Assembly: GCA_022447165.1 (NCBI GenBank)
Contig: JAKVBR010000035.1
Span: 1 to 5,599, forward strand
DNA length: 5,599 nt
From: Phycisphaerales bacterium
GTDB lineage: Bacteria > Planctomycetota > Phycisphaerae > Phycisphaerales > SM1A02
Direction: 5' to 3'
Part shown: positions 1 through 5,599 of the stretch, piece by piece
How positions within the stretch are numbered: position 1 is the stretch's first letter
Layout: the number at the start of each line of letters is the position of its first letter
Program-made: the position numbers and the translations under genes
The notes under the pieces: generated by a model
What the model was told of the DNA's origin: nothing
The model's input: the letters and a program-made list of their open reading frames with translations, nothing else
The model's database searches: none

Positions 1-79
1 AAACGCTTTTCTTGTTCAACGCAACAAACATCGTGAATGCGAGGAGTATGCAAGCTATGTATGGGAGAAAAGGTTCCAT
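1..79 (-). CDS. Partial unknown protein, hydrophobic N-terminus
   Basis: An open minus-strand frame begins with ATG at 79-77 and leaves the window after 26 codons. The peptide starts MEPFLPYIACILLAFTMFVA, followed by LNKKSV. Residues 4-21 form a continuous hydrophobic stretch with KK just after it, consistent with a first transmembrane segment or signal anchor. The basic residues on its C-terminal side suggest an N-outside orientation. An in-frame TAA lies two codons upstream of the ATG, so this is the first usable start. No clear Shine-Dalgarno sequence precedes it. It is divergent from pgsA across 120 bases. I do not recognise the family from so short a piece. It may be a real membrane protein gene or a chance open frame at the edge. 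Confidence 0.4.
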   Translation of the reverse strand, partial: MEPFLPYIACILLAFTMFVALNKKSV

Positions 80-125
80 TCGTTATTGATATGAAATACC
101 TATGTAGCTGGGATCGTAAAAGGGT

Positions 126-154
126 CTTAAAAAGTGGCAAGATACGCTTAAAAA
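126..154. repeat. Two CTTAAAAA direct repeats spaced 21 bp apart
   Basis: The octamer CTTAAAAA occurs at 126-133 and again at 147-154. The start-to-start distance of 21 bases is about two turns of B-form DNA, so both copies would face the same side of the helix. They lie 46-74 bases before the pgsA start, where a transcription factor could act. The spacing is what makes them notable. In AT-rich intergenic DNA two copies of an octamer can also arise by chance, so the operator idea is only an inference. Confidence 0.3.
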
Positions 155-181
155 CACGATTTCGCAACCGCAAATAGGGGT

Positions 182-187
182 AAGAGG
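182..187 (+). promoter_or_regulatory. Ribosome binding site of pgsA (AAGAGG)
   Basis: AAGAGG within a purine-rich run lies 12 bases before the pgsA GTG at 200 and only 4 bases before an ATG at 192. That ATG opens a three-codon frame (ATG CTT TTG TGA) whose stop overlaps the GTG. The spacing to the GTG is longer than usual and the spacing to the ATG shorter, so ribosomes may load at either. An in-frame TAG at 188-190 rules out any earlier pgsA start. Confidence 0.55.
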
Positions 188-199
188 TAGAATGCTTTT

Positions 200-844
200 G
201 TGAACAGATCGCTTCAAAAAAGAATCCCAAATGTCATTACCCTGATGCGTGTCGTTATTGCTGCTGGATTCTTTATTGCGTTGACAAAATTTCACTTTAA
301 TGAAGCAAAACAGGGCGTCTTTTTTGGCAACCTCGCAATTGTTTTATTCGTCGTCGGTGCGTTGACAGACTTCATCGATGGCTATTTGGCCCGCAAATGG
401 GATGTAGTTTCAATGTTCGGCCGCATCATGGACCCCTTCTGCGACAAGGTGCTCGTGCTTGGGGCATTCATATACTTCGCTAGCCCCCGCTTCATGATGA
501 GCAATGAAGGGAACGTAATTCAAATGGCTACAGGGGTTTATCCATGGATGGTCGTGGTCATCATAGCCCGGGAATTGCTTGTGACAGCAATAAGAGATGT
601 ACTCGAATCCATTGGCTACAGTGGAGGCGCGAATTGGGCAGGCAAAGTAAAGATGATTCTGCAATCCATCGCCATTCCAGCCATTTTGCTCATCACCGTG
701 AATTTCAGACCTGATGTCAACACTACCTTGCATTGCCTGAATCAGATTCTGGTTTGGCTCGTTTTAATCGTCACCGTACTGTCTAGCATTCCATATGTTT
801 CTGGTCTTCTTCACGTGATGAGAAAAAGTGAATCTGAAACATGA
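200..844 (+). CDS. pgsA: CDP-diacylglycerol--glycerol-3-phosphate 3-phosphatidyltransferase
   Basis: This integral membrane enzyme makes phosphatidylglycerophosphate from CDP-diacylglycerol and sn-glycerol-3-phosphate, releasing CMP. It is the committed step towards phosphatidylglycerol and cardiolipin. The 214 residues carry the complete CDP-alcohol phosphotransferase signature: D57, D60-G61, A64-R65, G74, D78 and D82. The aspartates are the metal and CDP ligands in this family. The N-terminal RIPNVITLMRV and the ARELLVTAIRD segment (about 123-133) are typical of PgsA rather than of phosphatidylserine or cardiolipin synthases. Several hydrophobic segments (about 16-28, 42-56, 84-94, 115-130, 154-167, 182-205) fit a multi-pass protein. 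The start is GTG: an in-frame TAG lies four codons upstream, and the next ATG (codon 16) would remove the conserved N-terminus. Its TGA overlaps the pgpA ATG, and pgpA encodes the next enzyme, which supports the specific call. Confidence 0.93.
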   Translation: MNRSLQKRIPNVITLMRVVIAAGFFIALTKFHFNEAKQGVFFGNLAIVLFVVGALTDFIDGYLARKWDVVSMFGRIMDPFCDKVLVLGAFIYFASPRFMMSNEGNVIQMATGVYPWMVVVIIARELLVTAIRDVLESIGYSGGANWAGKVKMILQSIAIPAILLITVNFRPDVNTTLHCLNQILVWLVLIVTVLSSIPYVSGLLHVMRKSESET

Positions 845-1335
845 ACAAAGTGCTCTCAACTTGGTTTGGGCTCGGATTTCTTCCTAAAGCACCAGGGACA
901 TGGGGCTCCTGCTTTCCACTTGCGGTCGTCCTTGGATGTGGTCACTTTGGATGCAATCCCCTCGTCATATGCACCACACTCTTTCTGCTGCTCGTTGTGA
1001 GTTCGATTGCAACAATGAAAACATTCGATTGGTACTCAACGCACTTTGGAACGCATGACCCAAGCGCCGTTGTCTCTGATGAGGTTGCCGGTCAATCGCT
1101 TGCGCTGCTTGGCATGGCTTGGCTGTTGCCAGAATCGCAAGTATCCATACCAACATGGATAGGATTGGCAGTGTTTTCATTCATGCTCTTTCGCGTCTTT
1201 GACATTTGGAAATGCGGTCCAATTGGAAAAGTACAACAGTTACAACGAGGTGCAGGTGTTCTACTCGATGACATCCTCGCTGGTGCAGTTGCTGGATTGA
1301 TCACTGTTGTGCTTAGTTTGCTTCTGATTCAGTAA
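841..1335 (+). CDS. pgpA: Phosphatidylglycerophosphatase A
   Basis: The protein removes the terminal phosphate from phosphatidylglycerophosphate to give phosphatidylglycerol, at the cytoplasmic membrane. Its 164 residues match the usual PgpA length and show the family blocks in order: PGTWGS (18-23), DPSAVVSDEVAGQ (73-85, with D80-E81 as likely metal ligands), FRVFDIWKCGP (117-127), and GVLLDDILAG (139-148, with D143-D144). Hydrophobic segments at about 40-57, 86-96, 104-117 and 145-163 fit a membrane protein. The ATG sits inside the pgsA stop (ATGA), and no strong Shine-Dalgarno sequence precedes it. Expression probably depends on translational coupling to pgsA. Adjacency of synthase and phosphatase puts two consecutive steps in one transcript. 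The 3' end overlaps the convergent gcvPB by 23 bases. PgpA is a Mg-dependent family unrelated to PgpB and PgpC, and the motif match makes the assignment firm. Confidence 0.93.
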   Translation: MNKVLSTWFGLGFLPKAPGTWGSCFPLAVVLGCGHFGCNPLVICTTLFLLLVVSSIATMKTFDWYSTHFGTHDPSAVVSDEVAGQSLALLGMAWLLPESQVSIPTWIGLAVFSFMLFRVFDIWKCGPIGKVQQLQRGAGVLLDDILAGAVAGLITVVLSLLLIQ

Positions 1336-2824
1336 AAACAATGACTGGCTTGCGAGCAGCGCTCACTTCGTCTGCTCTAGCAATATCTGCCTCTGTCGGT
1401 GCACATTGAACTTTTTCAATGTCCTGCTCAATCTCTTCAGCAATCGTTCTCATCACATCAATGAATTGGTCAAGCGCGTACTTTGATTCAGTTTCCGTCG
1501 GTTCAACCATCAAGCAATCATGAACTGGCCAATGCATCGTCGGAGGATGAACGTTGTAATCAATCATACGCTTTGCGATGTCGATCAATGTGACACCCTT
1601 GTCGAGAAGTGCTCTTGGCACTGTGACAAACTCGTGTGCACAGAACTTGCCTTCTTCAGGGCTGAAGTAAGGCATTTCGTACAAATCCTGAAGACGTGCT
1701 GCAATGTAGTTCGCGTTTAGAACCGCTGTTTCTGCAACATTCCTTAATCCCAGTGGGCCACATGCTGAAATGTAAGTCCAACAGCGTACAAGTACACCGA
1801 ATTGACCAATAAATGAACGAACCTTCCCAATGGACTTTGGTCTATCTCGATCAAGATAAAAACTACCATCATCAGCCATCATGACTTGAGGCACAGGTAA
1901 GAATGGTGCTAACTCTTCAGTTACGCCAATAGGACCTGCACCTGGGCCGCCACCACCATGTGGCGTACTAAATGTTTTATGGGTGTTGTAATGCATCGCA
2001 TCGACACCAAAGTCACTTGGCTTCACTCGCCCAACCATTGCGTTCATGTTTGCACCATCTAAGTAGAGCTTCGCCCCTGCATCATGGATGATGTCTGCAA
2101 TCTCTTTGATGTGAACATCGAAGAGACCAGCAGTGCTTGGATTCGTAATCATAAAGCATGCAATTTTGTTTGCCCCAACCGTTTCGATGACTTCTTTGAG
2201 ATGCTCTAAATCTGTTTGGCCATCTACTGTACGGACCGTTTCAACTATTGCACCGCACATTGTGCATGAAGCAGGGTTCGTACCGTGCGCAGTATCTGCT
2301 GCAAGAACCACTTGTCGCTCTGGCTGTCCAATTTCTGCGTAATACGCCTTAATCACTTTCAATGCAGTGAACTCGCCGTGCGCTCCTGCTGCTGGTTGAA
2401 GGGATACTTCATGCAGACCAGAAATTTCTTCAAGCATCGCGCGAGTTTCGTACAGCAACCGTAGTGCGCCTTGAATCGTGTCGTCATCTTGCAAGGGATG
2501 TAAGCAAGCAAACCCTGGCTGTGAAGCAGCCCATTCATTAATCCGTGGGTTGTGCTTCATTGTGCAAGAACCGAGTGGATAGAAATTACCGTCCACAGAA
2601 AAGTTCCTATCGGAAAGATGCGTGTAATGTGCCATGACATCGTGCTGGCCGAACGAAGGCAAGTTGATCCCTGCTCCAGCGAGGGTTTCATCGATTGCAC
2701 TTTCTGGCACATCAAGTGGCGGGAAGTCAACGCCGCACATTGATTCTACGTGTTTTTCAAAAATGAGCGGCTCGACTGGTTTGTCGTTCCTTGAGGATTT
2801 CATGGTTTGCTCAATCGTGCTCAT
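1313..2824 (-). CDS. gcvPB: Glycine dehydrogenase (decarboxylating) subunit 2
   Basis: This is the pyridoxal-phosphate-bearing half of the two-subunit P-protein of the glycine cleavage system. With GcvPA it decarboxylates glycine and passes the aminomethyl group to the lipoyl arm of H-protein in the cytoplasm. The 503 residues include NFYPLGSCTMKHNPRIN (80-96), the QPAAGAHGEFTAL block (143-155), DTAHGTNPAS (177-186), LYLDGANMNA (253-262) and the cofactor site NTHKTFSTPHGGGGPGAGP (280-298). In that site K283 is the expected Schiff-base lysine and the glycine run is diagnostic. HPPTMHWPV (426-434) is also a family block. Length is normal for GcvPB and no frame break is seen. It follows gcvPA with an ATGA overlap and has its own strong AAGGAG site, which should help match subunit stoichiometry. 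The last 23 bases overlap the convergent pgpA, so no separate terminator fits between them. Confidence 0.96.
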   Translation of the reverse strand: MSTIEQTMKSSRNDKPVEPLIFEKHVESMCGVDFPPLDVPESAIDETLAGAGINLPSFGQHDVMAHYTHLSDRNFSVDGNFYPLGSCTMKHNPRINEWAASQPGFACLHPLQDDDTIQGALRLLYETRAMLEEISGLHEVSLQPAAGAHGEFTALKVIKAYYAEIGQPERQVVLAADTAHGTNPASCTMCGAIVETVRTVDGQTDLEHLKEVIETVGANKIACFMITNPSTAGLFDVHIKEIADIIHDAGAKLYLDGANMNAMVGRVKPSDFGVDAMHYNTHKTFSTPHGGGGPGAGPIGVTEELAPFLPVPQVMMADDGSFYLDRDRPKSIGKVRSFIGQFGVLVRCWTYISACGPLGLRNVAETAVLNANYIAARLQDLYEMPYFSPEEGKFCAHEFVTVPRALLDKGVTLIDIAKRMIDYNVHPPTMHWPVHDCLMVEPTETESKYALDQFIDVMRTIAEEIEQDIEKVQCAPTEADIARADEVSAARKPVIVFTESEAN

Positions 2825-4176
2825 GAAGACAACTCCTTAAAGAGCGACACAAGAGCTTCCATTTCATGCTTTGTTCGCTTTTCAGTGACTGCAATAATGA
2901 GTTCGTCACCGGCTGAAAGACCACGCATTCTTCTGCCTGCTGCTGCAACTCCAACGAGAAGCCCCCTGCGTTTACCTTCTTCAACAACTGTGGTTACTGG
3001 CAACGGACAATGCACTGTAAATTCGTTGAAGAAAGAACCCTCGAAAGCAATCTCCCATCCGTCGAGATTTGAAACTTCACTTGCAAGATAGTGCGCCTTA
3101 TGCCAACACTGTCCTGCCATCTCTTGAAGACCAACACTTCCAAGGGATGTCATAAACATTGTTGCGCGGAGAGCCATCAAACCTTGATTTGTGCAGACGT
3201 TACTTGTCGCTTTTGCGCCGCGAATGTGTTGTTCTCTGGTTTGGAGCGTTAAACAAAACACTCTACGACCATGTTCATCGGTCGTCATCCCGACCAATCT
3301 ACCTGGCATCTTGCGCATGTATTGCTCTTTTGCTGCAAGCAATCCAAGGTATGGACCACCTAAGTTCAATGCGTTGCCAAGTGGTTGCCCTTCCCCTGCT
3401 GCAATATCTGCCCCACATTCACCTGGTGTTTTCAACAGCCCGCAAGCAATCGGATTAAAGACCGCAATACCAGCTGTTTTTGGAATCGTGTGAGCGGCAC
3501 CAAAGCAGCCGTCCCAATCTTCGATTTGTCCCCAAACATTTGGTGACTGAACGATGACTGCTGCTGTCTTTTCGCTCACAAGTGTTTCGATGTCTTCAGG
3601 ATGCACCTTGAATCCGCGACTTGGAATCTCCTTAATCGTGACTGCCAAATCAGCAAGGACTGTTTTAAGAACTGCGAGGTACTCAGGATGTAATGTTGAA
3701 GCAACAAGTACTTCATGTCTACGTGTTGTGTTTACGGCAAGAAGTGCTGCCTCAGCAACAGCAGTTGCACCGTCGTATAAACTCGCGTTTGCAATGTCGA
3801 GCCCCGCTAAGCGAGCAACCTGTGATTGAAACTCAAAAAATGCCTGTAATGAGCCCTGTGACGCCTCTGCTTGATAGGGTGTATAGGACGTTAAAAACTC
3901 GCCTCGATTAGAGAGTTGATCAATATGGACCGGATAAAAATGGTCGTATGCCCCACAACCCATAAAACAGGTCATGTTATGAGCGCCACTGTTGTGATTC
4001 GCCATCTCTGCAAGTTGCCTTTGGAGCTCCAATTCACTGAGTGCTGGAGACAAATCAAGGCCTTCATCGCACCGTACAGACGGAGGAATAACTTCAAACA
4101 ATTCATCAACCGAGTCGATGCCAATTGCTTGGAGCATTTCTTGCTTTTGATTGGGATTTAATTGGGTGTAATCCAT
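2821..4176 (-). CDS. gcvPA: Glycine dehydrogenase (decarboxylating) subunit 1
   Basis: This is the N-terminal-type half of the split P-protein. It pairs with GcvPB in an alpha2beta2 enzyme and lacks the PLP lysine motif carried by the partner. The 451 residues are the usual GcvPA length. The hallmark blocks are present: FMGCGAYDHFYP (71-82), TSYTPYQAEASQGSLQ (96-111), SLYDGATAVAEA (132-143), PNVWGQIED (212-220), GGPYLGLLA (273-281), RKMPGRLVG (288-296) and TREQHIRGAKATSNVCTNQ (313-331). The ATG at 4176 gives a standard N-terminus with the family-like segment QEMLQAIGIDSVDELFEVIP (12-31). No Shine-Dalgarno sequence is evident before it, unlike gcvPB. The gene is the first of its transcript in this window. 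In many genomes gcvT and gcvH precede gcvPA, but here a divergent peptidase gene takes that place, so those partners must be encoded elsewhere. Confidence 0.96.
   Translation of the reverse strand: MDYTQLNPNQKQEMLQAIGIDSVDELFEVIPPSVRCDEGLDLSPALSELELQRQLAEMANHNSGAHNMTCFMGCGAYDHFYPVHIDQLSNRGEFLTSYTPYQAEASQGSLQAFFEFQSQVARLAGLDIANASLYDGATAVAEAALLAVNTTRRHEVLVASTLHPEYLAVLKTVLADLAVTIKEIPSRGFKVHPEDIETLVSEKTAAVIVQSPNVWGQIEDWDGCFGAAHTIPKTAGIAVFNPIACGLLKTPGECGADIAAGEGQPLGNALNLGGPYLGLLAAKEQYMRKMPGRLVGMTTDEHGRRVFCLTLQTREQHIRGAKATSNVCTNQGLMALRATMFMTSLGSVGLQEMAGQCWHKAHYLASEVSNLDGWEIAFEGSFFNEFTVHCPLPVTTVVEEGKRRGLLVGVAAAGRRMRGLSAGDELIIAVTEKRTKHEMEALVSLFKELSS
2833..2838 (-). promoter_or_regulatory. Strong Shine-Dalgarno site of gcvPB (AAGGAG)
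   Basis: Read on the minus strand, AAGGAG stands 8 bases before the gcvPB ATG and lies within the last codons of gcvPA (the FKELSS terminus). The match and spacing are ideal for direct initiation. It shows that this organism uses Shine-Dalgarno initiation, which makes its absence before gcvPA and before the peptidase gene meaningful. Confidence 0.8.
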
Positions 4177-4220
4177 ATTTTTGCTCGCTGAATGAGAGTG
4201 GTAAGTATAAACTCTTACGC
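4177..4220. promoter_or_regulatory. Compact divergent promoter region, gcvPA / M28 peptidase
   Basis: Only 44 bases separate the start codons of two divergent genes. On the plus strand TATAAA (4206-4211) ends nine bases before the peptidase ATG, a distance expected for a leaderless or nearly leaderless transcript. On the minus strand TATACT (4209-4204) could be the -10 of gcvPA with a leader of roughly 20 bases. The two hexamers overlap by four bases, so RNA polymerase could not occupy both at once. A short inverted repeat, GTAAG (4201-4205) and CTTAC (4214-4218), flanks them. No good -35 element is seen for either direction. The -10 assignments come from sequence match only. Confidence 0.4.
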
Positions 4221-5599
4221 ATGTTTCATCTCACTTCAACAGCAATACTTTTAACCTTTAATGCACTTTCACATCCCGGCGATCAAATCGCAGATGCGCC
4301 GACTTCGGTCAGGAGTTTCAGCCCTGAAAGCGAAGTCAATGATGACATCATTGAGACCTACTTCACTCAATCGGGACCACTTTCAATTGAGTTCTATGAG
4401 CACCTTACGTTGCTCGCAAATCCGTGGCTTGGCGGTCGACAACCCGGTACAGAAGGGAGCGGAATCGCTGGTGAATACATCGTGTGGAATCTGAGCAAAA
4501 ATGGTCTCACTCCTGCGTTTGAAGATAACACCGATTGGTACCAACGATTTGATTTTAACGTTGATAGTGCACCCCCAGAGGTGTTGAGTTCTTTTGCTTC
4601 AATTGATGACATTGCATTCATTGAAGGGCGTGATTATGCCGTGCTTGGGAATAGTGGCAACGGTGAAGTTGAAGCGCCGGTGACGTTCGTTGGTTATGCC
4701 ATTGAAGAGGGTGAAGGCAACTACACATCATTTGATGAAGCAGACGATTTAACGGGACAAATTGCATTGATGCTTCGGTATGAACCCCTCGATGAAGACG
4801 GCGCAAGTCAGTGGGCAGGCAGACGATTTAGCCCGCATTCAAACATACGTGAAAAAATGAACGCGGTGATCCAGCGTGGTGCTGTTGGCGTCATCTTGGT
4901 GAACCCCCCGCACTGTCGAGACGGGAGACGCGGATTAGAAACAGCATCTTCAAGCCGTTTTGGCACGACAAACATTCCAGTTGTCCATATGACGGAAGAT
5001 GTCATTAATGCTGCATTAACAGATGACACCGTCCGCTCACTGCAATCGAAGGCAGACGCTGGGGAAGTCCGTACAACGCCGCTCATGATTAACGCAACGC
5101 TCAAAACTGAAGTCAACACGGGCGGCATGCAAGCCAAAAACATTGGTGGCGTACTCAAAGGCAAGGGAGACTTAGCAAATGAATGGCTCATCATTGGTGG
5201 TCACTACGACCATGTCGGCCATGGGTATGTCGGCACTCGCTACCCTGGGCAACTCCATCATGGAGCAGATGACAACGCCTCAGGGACTTCGCTTGTCCTC
5301 ATTTTGTCACGACTCTTAAGTGAGTATTACGCAAGTAGCGACGACGACTCACTTCGGTCTGTGATGTTTCTGTTCTTCGATGCCGAAGAAGCAGGTCTTC
5401 ACGGTTCAGCACATTTCGTGAAGTATCCAATCATCAAACTAGACGATGTCAACGCAATGATTAACATCGATATGGTTGGCAACCTCAGCCAGAACAATGT
5501 GCTCATTGGTGGGACAGGTACGGCTGAAGAGTTTGATGCAAAAATTCCAGAGTGGATCCAATCATCAATTTTGACCGCAAACCTCATGCCTTCTGGCAC
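4221..5599 (+). CDS. M28 family zinc aminopeptidase with PA domain, 3' partial
   Basis: The frame is open from ATG 4221 to the window edge (459 codons plus two bases), so the C-terminus is missing. Residues 4-17 are hydrophobic and resemble a signal peptide with a possible cut after ALS (15-17), suggesting export. A PA (protease-associated) domain is recognisable at about 150-270: GYAIEEG, DLTGQIALMLRYEP, KMNAVIQRGAVGVILVN and IPVVHMTEDVINAAL. The M28 catalytic domain follows: NIGGVLKGKG (307-316), GGHYDHVG (326-333, zinc ligand H328 and D330), GADDNASG (348-355, bridging aspartate D350), FFDAEEAGLHGS (385-396, catalytic E389 and ligand E390) and NIDMVG (415-420, ligand D417). The last zinc-binding histidine should lie beyond the edge. 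By family it should remove N-terminal amino acids from peptides; substrate preference cannot be read. No Shine-Dalgarno sequence precedes the ATG. It is divergent from gcvPA, and no functional link is obvious. Confidence 0.88.
   Translation, partial: MFHLTSTAILLTFNALSHPGDQIADAPTSVRSFSPESEVNDDIIETYFTQSGPLSIEFYEHLTLLANPWLGGRQPGTEGSGIAGEYIVWNLSKNGLTPAFEDNTDWYQRFDFNVDSAPPEVLSSFASIDDIAFIEGRDYAVLGNSGNGEVEAPVTFVGYAIEEGEGNYTSFDEADDLTGQIALMLRYEPLDEDGASQWAGRRFSPHSNIREKMNAVIQRGAVGVILVNPPHCRDGRRGLETASSSRFGTTNIPVVHMTEDVINAALTDDTVRSLQSKADAGEVRTTPLMINATLKTEVNTGGMQAKNIGGVLKGKGDLANEWLIIGGHYDHVGHGYVGTRYPGQLHHGADDNASGTSLVLILSRLLSEYYASSDDDSLRSVMFLFFDAEEAGLHGSAHFVKYPIIKLDDVNAMINIDMVGNLSQNNVLIGGTGTAEEFDAKIPEWIQSSILTANLMPSG

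Larger units (their letters stand above)
80..199. other. Divergent intergenic region upstream of pgsA
   Basis: This 120-base AT-rich gap separates the left-edge minus-strand frame from pgsA and should hold the promoter of the pgsA-pgpA pair. I could not pick a convincing -35/-10 pair for either direction. What can be seen is a repeated CTTAAAAA and a purine-rich ribosome binding site next to pgsA, listed separately. Nothing resembles a tRNA or a known riboswitch. Confidence 0.5.

Noticed and set aside
80..199. A possible promoter pair for pgsA, such as TTGATA at 86-91 with a downstream -10.
   Set aside because: No -10-like hexamer occurs at 16-18 bases from that -35 candidate, and other pairings had wrong spacing, so no promoter is called.
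410..733. A 107-codon minus-strand frame opposite pgsA.
   Set aside because: pgsA has a full family signature across this region. The antisense peptide is rich in His, Cys and Pro with no domain pattern, as expected for a shadow frame.
2807..3091. A 94-codon plus-strand frame across the gcvPA-gcvPB junction.
   Set aside because: It is antisense to the conserved GcvPA C-terminus and the gcvPB ribosome site, its peptide is Ser/Pro/Thr-rich, and it shows no domain.
4192..4254. A 20-codon plus-strand frame beginning with ATG at 4192, spanning the gcvPA-peptidase gap.
   Set aside because: It has no Shine-Dalgarno sequence, overlaps the peptidase start in another frame, and shows no recognisable peptide pattern; it is probably chance.
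4261..4494. A 77-codon plus-strand frame starting at ATG 4261.
   Set aside because: It is out of frame with the peptidase gene and nested inside it. The frame from 4221 continues to the window edge with conserved motifs.
4808..5194. A 128-codon minus-strand frame, the longest antisense frame over the peptidase gene.
   Set aside because: The plus strand encodes a continuous PA domain and the beginning of the M28 domain here. The antisense product is low in complexity and matches nothing recognised.
5399..5599. A minus-strand frame open at the right edge.
   Set aside because: It lies opposite the M28 catalytic motifs DAEEAGLHGS and NIDMVG, so it is a shadow of the peptidase gene.

Overview
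The window is ordinary, densely packed bacterial chromosome holding core-metabolism genes. No phage, transposon, CRISPR array, RNA gene or defence-like cassette is visible. Base composition looks even, with GC in the mid-to-upper 40s percent by eye, and nothing suggests recent transfer. Three features hint at a planctomycete-like or other free-living environmental bacterium: the two-subunit glycine decarboxylase, the predicted exported PA-domain M28 peptidase, and several genes without a Shine-Dalgarno sequence. This is an inference from style; no taxonomic marker is present.

Layout. Positions 1-79 (minus strand) carry the first 26 codons of an unidentified protein with a hydrophobic N-terminus, cut by the window edge. 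After a 120-base divergent intergenic gap come two plus-strand genes sharing an ATGA overlap: pgsA (200-844) and pgpA (841-1335). They encode consecutive enzymes of phosphatidylglycerol synthesis: PgsA makes phosphatidylglycerophosphate from CDP-diacylglycerol and glycerol-3-phosphate, and PgpA dephosphorylates it. Convergent with them, and overlapping pgpA by 23 bases at the 3' ends, is the minus-strand pair gcvPA (2821-4176) and gcvPB (1313-2824). These are the two subunits of the glycine cleavage P-protein, again joined by an ATGA overlap. The gcvT, gcvH and lpd partners are not in the window.

A 44-base gap separates gcvPA from a divergent plus-strand gene starting at 4221. That gene encodes a probably exported M28 zinc aminopeptidase with an inserted PA domain, and it runs off the window after 459 codons. 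This short gap is the most interesting non-coding piece: -10-like hexamers for the two directions overlap, and neither gene has a Shine-Dalgarno sequence. In contrast, gcvPB has a textbook AAGGAG.

No previously undescribed system is evident. The points worth a second look concern gene starts, overlaps and compact regulation, plus the identity of the truncated gene at the left edge.
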